From Galeopsis tetrahit (taxonomy: Eukaryota; Streptophyta; Magnoliopsida; Lamiales; Lamiaceae), in assembly GCA_963675135.1 (NCBI GenBank), contig OY776119.1, positions 72,471,727 to 72,535,726 on the forward strand: 64,000 nt of DNA, given 5' to 3'. The position numbers and the translations under genes are program-made. Each line of letters begins with the position of its first letter. Within the stretch, counting starts at the first letter, position 1. Below the pieces are notes generated by a model. The model was not told the DNA's origin. It was given only the letters and a program-made list of their open reading frames with translations, and did not search any database. Positions 1 to 10,613 of the stretch are shown here, one piece after another.

Positions 1-1144
1 CTAAGGGACGGCCAATAGGAAAACCCACTGAACGATATTGGGAGACGAACTCGGAGGCGGAAATAGCACAAACGTATGTGTTATTGAATTGTGATGAAGT
101 TCAGCCATACATTGAGTAAGTATTTCATATATAAATCGTCTATTTAAATACCACTTCATTTATGTCATTTAATATTAACCAAGTTTTTGAATGTTGTGAA
201 TTAGGATGTACACTCAAGAACTACGACGAGCAGAACCAAACATCTCAGATGCATATATAGATGCTCGTATTCAACGTGAATTTTCCCGATGGTTTGAACG
301 TTATGTGAGTACCATTTAATTATGTTTTACGTAAATAAATTAATATTTATTTTAATTAATTTTAAATTGAGCCGTATAGGGACGGGATAACGCTCTTGAC
401 AGTCGATTCTTACGAGATCTCAGCAAGGGACCACTACGTCGTGTAAAGACTTACAACGGTTATATTGTGAAGGGCTACAGATTTCATACGTCTGGGTATG
501 CATCGACAAAGGCAACTACCAACAGTGGCGTCTGCGTTAGCAGTGCGAATTACAATGCAGATGCAAGTGATTACTTTGGGGTGTTACGGGAAGTCGTCGA
601 AGTAGAATATCCAGTATATCCAACAAAGACTGTAGTGTTGTTCAAGTGTCATTGGTTTGATTCAGGCCATCTAGGAACAAGAATTCACCCGGAGTACAAG
701 CTCGTTGATGTTAGTTCGAAAAGGACGTATGTTGGGGATGATCCATTTGTATTTGCCCATCAAGTATCTCAAGTATACTACTGCACATATCCGGGAGCTC
801 CACGTGGTTATGAATGGCACGTTGTTTGCAAAGTAAATGCAAGGTCAATGGTAGAAGTCCCTAAAAAGGACAAAAATACTGAAGATGAATCTCCATTTCA
901 AACAGAACAAATAGAGACTCCAACTGAAGTCTTTACGGGAGATTTCAATCTTTCTGTACCCTTGACGGCTGCAAATCCCCAATTAATCGAAATTGAAGGT
1001 GAAGAGGAGGGGGATGAAGAAGAGGATGAAGAGGAGAATGAAGATGAGGATGAAGAGGAGAATGAAGAAGATGGGGATGAGGAGGAGGATGATGATGAGG
1101 AAGATGATGAAGAGGAGGATGAAGACGATGAAGATGAAAATTAA
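1..1144 (+). CDS. CACTA (En/Spm) transposon protein, 3' exons (DUF4218 end + DUF4216)
   Basis: Three exons are readable: 1-115 (5' end outside the window), 205-304 and 380-1144, joined by two short AT-rich introns with GT-AG ends and consistent phase. Exon 1 ends with the C-terminus of a DUF4218-type segment (GRPIGKPTERYW, then LLNCDEVQPYIE). Exon 3 carries DUF4216: the block around FKCHWFDSG, the YKLVDV stretch and FAHQVSQVYYCTYPG are family hallmarks. Both domains are known from the TnpD-type transposase proteins of plant CACTA elements. The last 60 or so residues are almost all Asp and Glu. The gene lies just inside the right end of a CACTA element (to 2788), which fits its position at the 3' side of such elements. 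No stop interrupts the visible exons. The catalytic part must lie upstream of the window. Confidence 0.85.
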
Positions 1145-1544
1145 TTCAATTAATTAATGTAATGTATTTATTTTTATTTTATAAAAGTTAATTAATTATT
1201 TATCATTTAGGTACAAATTATAAAAATTAAATTTACTATAAATATAAGCCACAACCAATATATTTATTAATATATGTGGAAGAAATGAATTTCGTGATTT
1301 TTTTAAAAAATATTTTGGTAATTTAGTAGGTCTAGTATATAGAAAAAATTGAATTAATTAAAAATAAAAAATAAAAAAAAACTGCCAATATGCCGACGGA
1401 ATTAACTTTCCGTCGGCATTTACCATTTGATAAATGCCGACGGATTATCCGTCGGTATTTATATATACCGCCGTCGAAATTCACAATTTGAAAATTACCG
1501 ACGGAATATCCGTCGGTATTTATATATGCCGACAGAATATTGGG

Positions 1545-2232
1545 CCTTATATAAAGCCTCAACCTAGGGTTTCTTTCACTCTTCTCTCTATATTTCCGTC
1601 TCTCCCGCGCCGATTTCTCTCCACCGTGAAGCTCCGATCCATGGCCGCCGCCCACTCTGTGCTCCTCCGGCCGACCTTCCGCTTCCATTGCCTCGTCGAC
1701 GCCGTTCAGCCACAACCGTCTTCTTTTTCTACAATCGTCTCCATTCTTGCTTCTCCGACGTTTGAATAAGTGGGCCGACCACCGACATCGTCGCCGCCGC
1801 TATTTTTTTAAGAAAAAGAAGGCCGGCGACCGATCCCCGACTCCGACGTAAGTGATTTCGAGTTTAGATTGAAAAATTTTGAACTTCAAGATCGATTTTT
1901 TTTTTTAATTTTTTGGTTGTTTCCTTGAAGTAGACGAAGTCGCCGCCCTTCGCCGGAGACTGGAAGAAGACGAAGCCACCGTCGCCGGAGACTGGAAGAA
2001 GACGAATCTCCATCGCCATGGACTTGTACGTCGCCAGTGACTTGTACGTCGCCGGTGACTTGTTATCTTGTTTACATGCTTTTCGGTGCTTATTAATTGT
2101 GCTATTGAGGGGTGCAATTTCTTTCTCCAGTTACTTTTTGGTTTCCATATTTGAGAGATTTAATTTACAAAACTCATCGATATTAATGTCCGTATGCATT
2201 TTGAGTATATACACCAATTTAATTTAGTTGTT
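1545..2232 (+). other. Promoter-like, possibly captured segment between two subterminal repeat blocks
   Basis: GC-richer than its surroundings. A TATATAAAG box lies at about 1549-1557, followed by a CT-rich leader with the AACCTAGGGTTT motif and an ATG in good context at 1640 (ATGGCCGCCGCC). The frame from that ATG ends after about 43 codons. It also contains two short tandem duplications: a roughly 30-bp unit (about 1945-2010, around CGCCGGAGACTGGAAGAAGACG) and an 18-bp unit (about 2019-2056, GACTTGTACGTCGCC). I do not recognise a protein. It may be a captured host gene start or the element's own second transcription unit. Confidence 0.4.
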
Positions 2233-2770
2233 GTTTCTTCTTTGCTAGTATATACACCAATTTAATTTATTAAAAAATGCTGCGGGTCAGGGCCTCTCCG
2301 GTCCCACCCATATTTTTTTTATTACTATTTTGTTTTAGTGACGGATATTCCGTCGGTATAATGCCGACGGATATTCCGTCACTATGTGAATTTGCGAAAT
2401 CAATAAATTCAAAATTAATTTAGTCGGATTTCCGTCGGTAATACCGACGGAAATTCCGACGGGCAATGGTGACCGATTATCCGACGGCATTTCCGACGGA
2501 TTTTGCCGACGGAATTTAATTTCTTTTATAATTATTTTAATTCATTCTAATTTCTTTTATAATTATTTTAATTCATTCTTTCCCGACGGAATTACCGACG
2601 GAATGTTGACCCGGTTTGTTAAACGGGTTGTCTGGAATACCGACGGAATTAAAAAATTCGTCGGCAAAAAATACCGACGCCGAAAAAGGAGACGGACAAC
2701 TTTCCGTCGGTAATTCCGTCGGTAACCTCGGCGGGCGACGGATATTCCGTCGGTAAATCCGTCTCTAAAA

Positions 2771-2788
2771 CGTGTTTTTTTTGTAGTG
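2771..2788 (-). repeat. CACTA terminal inverted repeat (right)
   Basis: Reads CACTACAAAAAAAACACG on the minus strand. This matches the general CACTA-superfamily terminus (CACTA followed by an A-rich run). Confidence 0.8.
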
Positions 2789-2884
2789 ATGAACTCTGCT
2801 TTCATATTCATAGTTGATCTAGCAATGCAAGTCCGATCGAACAAATTGTTGCACCTTACATTTAAAAAATGTAGCTAGTAAATT

Positions 2885-3070
2885 TTATGTGTTTGAAGTT
2901 TGAAATTCAATCCGCATCAGTGTACCCTTCAAAGTACAACTGGATATCTCGTAGTGTAACCCAACGTTAGTAGTGTATCTCAAGCACCTAAGCACAACTA
3001 CCGTTTTCGAGTGTTTTCTCTTTTGGTACATGAATAAGTTCTTCAATCTTTTATTAGTCACCCCCAACAT
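2885..3070 (-). pseudogene. Ty1/copia RNase H relic
   Basis: The minus strand encodes LRCLRYTTNVGLHY. This matches the copia integrase/RNase H junction that normally reads like LRYLRYT..YGLHY, followed by a Tyr-Pro block and the Asp-Ala-Asp of the RNase H active site. Here the frame is lost after LHYE, and the expected continuation appears in another frame. No other parts of the element are visible next to it. It is a scrap under 200 bp with no function expected. Confidence 0.5.
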
Positions 3071-4196
3071 ATTTTAAGAAAATGTATATTTTATGTAAAA
3101 AATAGATATGATGTAAAGTCAATAAGGGTATAACTAGATTTTCAACTTTATTCTAATAAAGTAAGTGAGTAGTTTAATGACATATGGTGTAACATGTGGT
3201 GTTTTAAAATGGTATAAATTAGGGATGACAAAGTACGAACATGCCCTGTCCCAAGACCCGTCCCGTCCCCCTTGAAGGATTTATTAATACAATTTCCCGA
3301 TTTTAGGATTTATTAATACATTATTTTAAAAAATAATCAGATTTAGCAAATATTTTTATATTTTTTCTAATTTTTAGATTTTTTTAATTTTTAATTAATA
3401 TTTATTGAATTTATTAATATAAGTTTTATATTTTTAGTTTTTATTTAATATTTTAATGTTGTTTTAAAAAAAACTTGTACATTAATTTTTTAAAAATGTT
3501 TTAAATGTTTTTAGATTTTAATATATTTAAAAGATCAAAATTAGACATTTGACCGAATTTCCCCAATTTTCCCGATGAATTAAAATAAATGAGTCAAATC
3601 TATATGACTAAAAATAAAGTTTGCCCATGTATAATACACCATAACTTTGTCTGGCCCAAAATTGAACTAATGTTGGCGCAAGTGAGATTTGACTCCAACC
3701 ACTGTTCCAATCTCAATCTATTCGGCCTAACAATTCAATAAAGACAAAATTTAACCAGCAGCCTAATAATTCTTATTAATAAAGACAATTCAAATGACTC
3801 AAATGGCTCAACAATAACTAATAAAGCTTGTTAGATTATTGGCCAGAATCGCAAACAATAAATCTATGAACTTTACCCAAGGCCTAATAATCAAGAAAAA
3901 ACTGATCATTTCTCTAGATTCATTTTTTTTTTTTTTAGTGTTATCTTTGTGTGACAGCGTACATCTAAATCATTTTTTAGTTGGGTATTTTTACGGTAGT
4001 CAAATTATACAAATCGATTACTGACTACTGTAGTTAGTATGTCGAATTGTTGGCGTCGTATGGACTTGTCTACCGATTTAAGTTAATTAAATCATTTTTG
4101 AGTTTTTTTAAATTGTATTTTGTTATTTACTATATTACCTTTGTTTAATAAAAAACTAATTAGAATTTTAAAGAATTAAAATAATTTAAATAATAA
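3071..4196. other. AT-rich intergenic DNA, no gene seen
   Basis: Mostly A/T runs. I see no coding similarity, TIR pair or tandem array. The open frame at 3839-4024 is low-complexity. Confidence 0.5.
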
Positions 4197-4304
4197 TTAA
4201 GAAAAGTCTAAGTTCATTCCTTTGCTGTGAGAATCTGCGTGCGGCGATTCTGAAATTTCAGATGCGCGTGATTGTCGGGCGGCCCTTGCCGCCGGCAGAG
4301 GGCA

Positions 4305-4640
4305 GGGGCATCGAATGTTCAATTGTGTGATGTAAGGGTATACTTCCTTCCATCTGATTTTGAGTTGTCTACCTCGTTGCTGAATAAATGGCGTCCTACA
4401 CGCGCCTAGAGAACTCGCAGATTTCCCACTCGTGAAGCCTGCATAGTTCTCCATTGACACGTTTTCGTGGTAGTAGTGCGTGAGAATGATGAAAGGCTTC
4501 GGGGGCGACTGCTAGATTGGGTGGAGGAAGTAGCTGACCTTCTGGCCGTGTGAGTATATTCCGACGATGTTGGTTGGGATCACGATGAATAGAAACAAAA
4601 TTGCCTTGAAAACTAGGCCCGAGAAAGAACACCAGAATTG
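4305..4640 (-). pseudogene. Glycosyltransferase family 17 (beta-1,4-N-acetylglucosaminyltransferase-like) fragment
   Basis: Reading the minus strand from about 4640 downward, one frame gives a hydrophobic segment followed by IVGIYSHGQKVSYFLHP, a stop, and then QSPPKPF..LTHYYHENVSME. The neighbouring frame continues with LCRLHEWEICEFSRRV, and a third gives KIRWKEVYPYITQ. These blocks, in this order, are the N-terminal membrane anchor and start of the luminal domain of plant GT17 proteins (bisecting-GlcNAc transferase-like). The copy is broken by at least one nonsense codon and two frameshifts and stops before the catalytic region, so it is a non-functional fragment. It lies beside the inactive copia at 4820-6845. 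A parental gene elsewhere in the genome is expected. Confidence 0.7.
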
Positions 4641-4819
4641 GCATCATTTGATCTTTCTACATATTTGGTTCGCATATTTTAATTAATTTAATTAATATAA
4701 TATTTTACTATATCAGGATACAAATGTAATTTTAATATATTTTAATTAATTAATTAAATTAATTATAAAAATACAAATGTTAAAAATTATACTACACATA
4801 AGATAAATACATATTATAG

Positions 4820-4963
4820 GAAAATATTTTGATATTTATTAAAGAATAATTAAAATAAGGTTTATACAAGTGTACATGATAAAGAGTTCCCACATAAACC
4901 GATGTGGGACAACTGTCAAGCTAGCTATATACAAAACAATAAGAATACAAGTACTCCCTAATA
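4820..4963 (-). repeat. copia LTR (3' LTR)
   Basis: Near-identical to 6703-6845. On the minus strand it begins TATTAGGGAGTACTTG, right after the purine-rich tract. Confidence 0.7.
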
Positions 4964-4977
4964 CGCCCCCTCGAGAT

Positions 4978-6584
4978 GGAGCACCATCGGTGATGCCAAT
5001 CTTGTCCATAAGAATTTGAAGTCTTGAACGAGGAAGAGGCTTCGTAAGAGCATCAGCCAAGTGATCTGTTGAAGAAACATGAGAAACACGGAGTTGAGAG
5101 GACTTCACCAGGTCACGAACAAAATGATAGTCAATGGCGATGTGTTTCATACGAGAGTGAAAAACAGGATTCGAGCATAAGTAGGTGGTCCCAATGTTGT
5201 CACAATATATAATCGGACAAGAGGGAAGAGAAATCCCAAGCTCTTGAAGAATAGAACGTGTCCACTGAAGCTCAGTAGCCGCTGAAGCAATGGAACGATA
5301 CTCAGCCTCTGTGGAGGAACGACCAACACTACGTTGCTTCCTAGAGGACCAAGATAAGGGTTTGAGCCCAAAAAGACAACACAGACACTAATGGAAGAGC
5401 GACCGTGAAGATTACCAGCCTAGTCAGCATCGGTGAAACAATGGAGAGACAACGGAGACGAGGCACAAAGTATCACACTAAAGTCTCGGGTACCATTAAA
5501 ATATCGGAGAAGACGCTTGACCTCCCCCCAATGAGTAGAAGTTGGGGCATGCATGAACTTAGAGAGCTTGTTTACTGCAAAGGCAATATCCGGTCTAATA
5601 AACTGAAGGTACTGCAAACTACCAAGAACTTGACGATACAGTGAAGCATCAGCTGGAAGTGTGCCATCAGAAATCGTAAGAGTGGCAGATGTGGAGAGTG
5701 GTGTTTGAACAGGTTTGGCAGTGAGCATGTTGTGACGAGCAAGCAAGTCAACCACATACTTATGTTGGGATAGAAAGCACTGATCCGAACTGCGAAGAAC
5801 TTCAATACCCATGAAGTATGATAGGGGGCCCAAGTCCTTCAGCGAAAACTGGGACGCAAGATCTTGAACAACATGAGTGAGAAATCCGGAGTCACTTCTA
5901 GTAAGAATAAGATCGTCTACATACACCAAGAAGTAGGCTATAATACCATTCTTGTGATAGACAAAGAGGAACTCACCAGACTTGGTGTGAAGAAAGCCAA
6001 TGCCAGCTAAGAACGAGCGTTGGGCATTATACTAGGTTCTAGGTGCCTGCTTCAAGCCATAGATCGATTTCTGAAGTTTGCATACGTAAGTCAGGAACGT
6101 TTTGTCAACAAATCTAGGAGGTTAGGCCATGTAAACCTCATCAGTCAGAGTTCCATGAAGAAAAGCATTGTTAACATCGAATTGACGAAGAGACCAACCG
6201 CGAGAGATAGCTATACTGAGAAGAATGGGGACAATTGTTGGTTTGACTACGGGATTGAAGGTTTCAGAATAATCAATATACGGACGTTCATGAAAGCCCT
6301 TTGCAACTAGACGAGCTTTGAACTTGTCGATTGAACCATCATGTTTCCTTTTTATCCGAAATACCCATTTACACCCCCACAACATTATGAGACGGATCAG
6401 AGGGAAGAAGATCCCATGTGTCATTCTTTAGGAGGTCATTGAGTTCATAAGACATTGCCTCTCCCCAGCGAATATTAGATAAAGCATGTGAAACAATAGT
6501 TGGTTCCACATCAGTAAGAAGAGAAATGTGAAGGCAATACCGAGGATTGGGCTTCACAATTTGATTTTGAGAACGAGTGACCAT
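4978..6584 (-). pseudogene. Ty1/copia pol relic: RT and RNase H
   Basis: Minus-strand order: spacer ending (MVTRSQNQI, RWGEAMSYEL), RT start (WVFRIKRKHDGS, KARLVAKGF, QFDVNNAFLHG), RT core with the catalytic motif VYVDDLIL near 5920, then FLSQHKYVVDLL, RPDIAFAVNKLS and LLRYFNGTRD. The RNase H end follows (CFTDAD; MKHIAIDYHFVRDL; HLADALTKPLPRSRLQ). The frame changes several times and stops intervene, so no continuous polyprotein exists. The closest relative in this window is the old copia at 32613-48367, which shares motifs such as NNAFLH and KPVQ.PLSTS. This element cannot encode its own mobility. Confidence 0.85.
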
Positions 6585-6702
6585 GCGATGACTTGGCAGC
6601 GGTGAGGGAGGTCGTGGAGGGGCAGGAGGTGATGAGGTGCAGTAGCAGAAAGCTGGACATATACAACGAATCTGGTATGCAATGGAAGAAATTGTTGACC
6701 CA

Positions 6703-6845
6703 GAAAATATTTGATATTTATTAAAGAATAATTACAATAAGGTTTATACAAGTGTACATGATAAAGAGTTTCCACCTAAATCGATGTGGGGCAATTGTCA
6801 AGCTAGCTATACACAAAACAATAAGAATACAAGTACTCCATAATA
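6703..6845 (-). repeat. copia LTR (5' LTR)
   Basis: Second copy of the LTR, with a few substitutions and one single-base indel relative to 4820-4963. Confidence 0.7.
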
Positions 6846-7328
6846 CATACGACACAAATTACAAAAGGTAATCGTTCATGAAATTTAGTCTTTAGATTTG
6901 AATTTTAATGACTCAGATTAATTGATTGCGGTAGTCATTACGACATCATACGACATCCTGATTACATGTAGGAGACCCCTTCTTAGTTTCCTATTTCTTT
7001 CAAAACTAAGTGAAAGAATTACAAATAATATTACTTCGTAGGACTCAAGGGCGTATACTCGCAGCCCTCGTGACTTGTTTGCAAATCATTTTGTTGTAAT
7101 TTTTTTTTTTAAATTGAGCTTAAGATTGTTGAAATTTTTTAGAGTTTAGGATTGTTTTTTTATAGCAGATTAGAAAATCCCTTAGAAAAAGATAAAAGAT
7201 ATTGTTGACTTATTTCGATATTATTGTACAATATAAGAATAATTTCAAATTGAATTCTGAAAAAAGCAGTGGCAAACCACTTGCACATCCTTAAGCTCAA
7301 TTTGCTCGCCTATTACGTTTCAGGCCTT
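6846..7328. other. Intergenic DNA, no gene seen
   Basis: AT-rich with poly-T runs. No coding similarity or repeat structure that I can support. Confidence 0.5.
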
Positions 7329-7331
7329 TAA

Positions 7332-7360
7332 GGCCCAGTTTGATATGGCAAATAAGGCCT
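7332..7360 (+). repeat. Harbinger TIR, left
   Basis: GGCCCAGTTTGATATGG. The first 14 bases match the right end with one mismatch (A versus C in the sixth position). TAA precedes it at 7329-7331. A second GGGCTGTTTGATAGCC-like block follows at about 7387-7402 as a subterminal echo. Confidence 0.8.
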
Positions 7361-8245
7361 TTTTAATACCTGTATAACAACATCTGGGCTGTTTGATAGC
7401 CTAAACAGGCTTATATCTCAGCCCTGAATAGGTCCAAAACCACCACTTTTTAATATAGTGATTTTGCTCTTATATAGGTTTATATGCCCAAAATCACTGT
7501 TCCACCTTCAAAAAATTATTTAACCCCCCCCCTAGTATTAGCTATATGGCCTTTTCCCCGTATAAGCACGATTACTATATTGCCCCTCGATTTTTTTGCT
7601 AACACCCAAACCCTAATTCATTTTTCAAAAAATTAGATCGAGTCTTCCATTTTCATTTCTTCTGGCGATTTCATCTTCCCACCTAAACCGACCACCGCCG
7701 TCACGTTCATTCCGTGGTGCCGTCGCCGTCGCGCAGTGAACCCTCCGTGCGCAGAATAATCTTTAATCGCTGGTGAAACACGCAATCGATCTGGGTTTTT
7801 AATCGCTGGTGAAACTCGCAACATCGAAGAATAATTTTTTTAATTACTCTTTCGTTTTTTCGTATTCACCATTCTCTTGTGGTTTTTAGGTGTGTGTTCG
7901 CTGCTCGCTTGGTTACTTGACGTAAAGTTTGAAGGTTTGATTTGCTTCTTCACTTGAATGTTCGATCTGCTTTAGTTATTGTAGATTAGTATTTTTTTGG
8001 TGGAGATTTTTAATAACCCAGATCGATTGCGTGTAGGTTATCTTTGTGAGCTTAGTGTTCCGCCGCATTTTTTTCATTATAAACAGGTTAGTGTGAATTT
8101 TTTAGTTTGGGTTTATGGATTTTGGAATCTTTAAATATGGGTTTTGATTTCGTTTGTATTGCTTGTGTGCTCTGGGAACATTGTTGTGTGATCTGTTTGA
8201 GTATCTAATTATTCGTTGTTCGTATAGGTAATTCCTATCTATACA
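7361..8245 (+). other. Harbinger left arm and transposase leader
   Basis: About 0.9 kb without a supported gene. It holds subterminal TIR-like echoes (to about 7510), a GC-rich stretch (7670-7760) and two copies of AATCGCTGGTGAAAC (about 7766 and 7801). It probably contains the transposase promoter and leader, possibly with a leader intron. Confidence 0.5.
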
Positions 8246-9625
8246 ATGCTGACCCCTTCGATGAAAAAAAAACTTCTGATGTTCTTATTAATTGAAGAGA
8301 TCTTGCACCAACAGTTCATTCTTACATGTATACTCATAATCCTAATAACTAGACGAAACAGAAATGTCAGGAGGCGCACCGTTACTTGGGGTATGATTTC
8401 TAGAATCCCTAGGCAAATTTTACACTTGAATAGATTGGTCCATACTCGCGATTCTGATTGTGTTGCGAATCTAAGGATGGATCGAAATGCGTTTGCACAT
8501 TTGTGTTATTTACTGAACGAATTAGGGGGCTTGAAAAGACGAAAGTATGTTGGTGTTGAAGAGCAAGTTTCAGTGTTCTTATCTGTTCTTGCTCACCATA
8601 AAAAGAATAGGGTTGTGGCATTTGATTTTCAAAGGTCTGGTCAAACAATATCCACCATTGTCCGCCTAGTATTGAAAGCTGTCTTGAAATTGCATCATCT
8701 GTTCTTAGTTAAGCCTGTACCTGTATCTGATGACTCCACCGACTCAAGATGGAAATGGTTCAAGGTAATTCTTGGTATACATTTCCTCCGTCTTGAATTG
8801 CATTATATGCTGCTTATGTTATATTTGTCGTCTTAACTGTATCCTCAACTTCTTTTGATAGGGTTGTCTCGGTGCCCTTGATGGAACATTTATTGATCTT
8901 CATGTACCTTTGGAAGATAGAGCACGTTATAGAACACGGAAGGGCCGTGTTTCTACCAATGTGCTCGGAGTATGCGACACACAAATGTGATTCATTTACG
9001 TCCTTCCGGGATGGGAAGGGTCTGCTGCCGATTGCAGAATACTTCGCGACGCTGTATCCAGGCCTCATGGTCTCAAAGTTCCTAAAGGTAAGTATGTGTA
9101 CGTCTAATATGTTGCTTACCTGAAATTTTCACATGCATCTCACCTAAATTGTGTTTTGTAGGGAAGTACTATTTGTGTGACAACGGTTATCCCAACAGCG
9201 AAGGCTTTCTTGTTCCTTACCGTAATTGTCGGTATCATCTAAGTGAGTGGGGTCCCAATACCGGCAGGCCAACTAATCCACATGAACATTACAACATGAG
9301 ACACACTAAGGCACGTAATATCATAGAACGGGCTTTTGGTGTATTGAAAAGGCGTTTTGGAATACTTAGAAGTACATCGTTCTATCCTAGAAAAGTTCAA
9401 GTTAGACTTATCATGGCTTGTTTCCTCCTCCATAATTATTGCCGCTCTCAAATGCCTGTTGATCCAATCGAGGAAATGTTTGATTTACATGATGATGTCC
9501 CTGTCGATGATGAAATGAATGACGACGTTGTGGATACCGTTGAGTCATCGGTCCAGTTTAACGACTGGCGAGAGAATTTGGCTCAGAAAATGTGGGATCA
9601 TTGGAGATCCGGAGAAGACATTTGA
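8246..9625 (+). pseudogene. PIF/Harbinger transposase (DDE_Tnp_4, HARBI1-like), one in-frame stop
   Basis: Three exons fit by phase and splice sites: 8246-8764, 8862-9087 and 9162-9625 (402 codons). The N-terminal part holds the helical domain (RMDRNAFAHLCYLL, VSVFLSVLAHHKKNR). The DDE nuclease follows, with Asp180 in ALDGTFID, Asp255 in YLCDNGYP and Glu304 in NIIERAFGVLKRRFG. The protein would cut and paste the element by recognising its ends with a Myb/SANT partner. Codon 216 (8988-8990) is TGA, between DTQM and FIYVLPGWEG, where relatives have a sense codon. All else is open. Hence the copy is probably inactive unless the stop is read through or the reference base is wrong. The partner Myb gene lies at the other end of the element, on the opposite strand. 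Confidence 0.9.
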
Positions 9626-9813
9626 GTTTGTGTGAATTGCTTGTTTGGACATTCGAAACTGTGCCATTGCTGTTATTGGGGATCATAATTTGTGTCTGTT
9701 TGGATTGGCTTTGTAATTGTTGACTGCTTGAGTTTTTTATTGTTCTTACATGCATCATTTTTAATCCCGTCTCTTATATATGTTGTACTTGTGTTTCGCC
9801 AAGCTTTCAGGAA

Positions 9814-10263
9814 ATGGACCCTCCGATGTGTTCATGTGGAAATGGACATATGATCACAAAGTGCGCAGGTGAAAGTTCGAAGCATCCGGGTAGATACTAC
9901 TACAAGTGTCCGAGATACCTTCAGCATAGTAAGCACTTTTATTGGTGTGATGAATATCATCGGAATGATAAATCCGGTAATGTTCCGACATTCCTTACTA
10001 CTCAAACTTATAATTCAAGTAAGATGTGTTCAAGTTCGTGTAAGGCTCCTTTGGTCCGAGATTCAGGCTCTCAACTGTATCGCCGGTCCAATGCCGACGA
10101 AACTGATAGCACATCGACAAGTGGCAACGAACCACTAAATTCATCTTCTATTGCTGTTAATCTAATTGGAGTCCCAAATCATCTAATCATCAGTCTGTTG
10201 GTTGTGATCGTACTTATGTTTGTCACTATCATTGTCTTATTGGGTTTCCTAATTGCTCATTGA
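9814..10263 (+). CDS. GRF-type zinc-finger protein with C-terminal membrane segment
   Basis: 149 codons, single exon. Residues about 6-50 form a GRF-type zinc finger: CSCGNGH, then HPGRYYYKCPRY and HFYWCDEYHR, giving the Cys-Cys-His/Cys ligand pattern and the Gly-Arg-aromatic core the family is named for. GRF fingers bind nucleic acid in several DNA-repair and chromatin proteins. In plants, short GRF proteins with a C-terminal transmembrane helix are common but uncharacterised. The last 28 residues (ISLLVVIVLMFVTIIVLLGF) are a clear membrane helix, so this could be a tail-anchored protein. It starts about 190 bp after the transposase stop on the same strand. Its role in the element is unknown. 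A second GRF protein of similar design lies at 11928-12368. Confidence 0.78.
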   Translation: MDPPMCSCGNGHMITKCAGESSKHPGRYYYKCPRYLQHSKHFYWCDEYHRNDKSGNVPTFLTTQTYNSSKMCSSSCKAPLVRDSGSQLYRRSNADETDSTSTSGNEPLNSSSIAVNLIGVPNHLIISLLVVIVLMFVTIIVLLGFLIAH

Positions 10264-10613
10264 ACTTTTGAGTTTGTGTCATGTTTGTATAATTTATTTT
10301 TTAGGGTTTAATGGATCGATCTTTGGCTTGAAGCGTGTGGTTTTTTACTATTCATCTTGTGAATGTCTTAAGATTCTAATCAAGTGGTTGATGGACTTGT
10401 CAAACTTATTTGCCATACAATGGAATATATTCTCTGACTTGAATCTTCATGAAAAGACCATTCACAACTTTCAAATCTTTTAGAACAAAGCAATAACCAA
10501 TCTCTTTCTAATCTTCATGAAAAGACAATTCACAGCTTTCTAATCTACTACTCAACTACATAAGCTGCATTCCCATAACACTCCACCTATCCTCATCTTC
10601 ACATACTCAAAAA

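Larger units (their letters stand above)
1145..2788 (+). mobile_element. CACTA transposon right end with subterminal repeats and TIR
   Basis: Non-coding right arm of the CACTA element. From 1390 to 1545 and again from 2335 to 2770 the DNA is packed with direct and inverted copies of a 10-14 bp motif of the form CCGACGGA / TCCGTCGG, many paired as short palindromes (1391-1417, 1437-1460, 1499-1522, 2338-2385, 2700-2760). Such subterminal repeats bind the TnpA-type protein in En/Spm elements. The element ends at 2788 with ...TTTTTTTTGTAGTG, whose complement CACTACAAAAAAAA is a typical CACTA terminus. The left end lies outside the window, so the 3-bp target-site duplication cannot be checked. 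Confidence 0.82.
4820..6845 (-). mobile_element. Internally deleted Ty1/copia element
   Basis: Two direct repeats of about 143 bp flank a copia pol relic read on the minus strand: 4820-4963 (3' LTR) and 6703-6845 (5' LTR). Next to the lower repeat, a purine-rich tract (GAGGGGGCG on the minus strand, about 4964-4975) sits where a polypurine tract belongs. The internal part holds only the end of the integrase/RT spacer, RT and RNase H. Gag, protease and integrase are missing, so a large deletion joins the upper LTR almost directly to the RT region. I could not confirm a 5-bp target-site duplication. Confidence 0.75.

Noticed and set aside
1434..1769. Open frame of 111 codons over the CACTA subterminal repeats
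   Set aside because: It reads through the repeat palindromes and has no recognisable domain.
4815..6850. Search for a 5-bp TSD around the copia at 4820-6845
   Set aside because: Flanks do not match at the apparent LTR ends; boundaries may be eroded.
8409..8648. Minus-strand frame opposite the transposase
   Set aside because: Shadow of the real transposase exon; no family resemblance.
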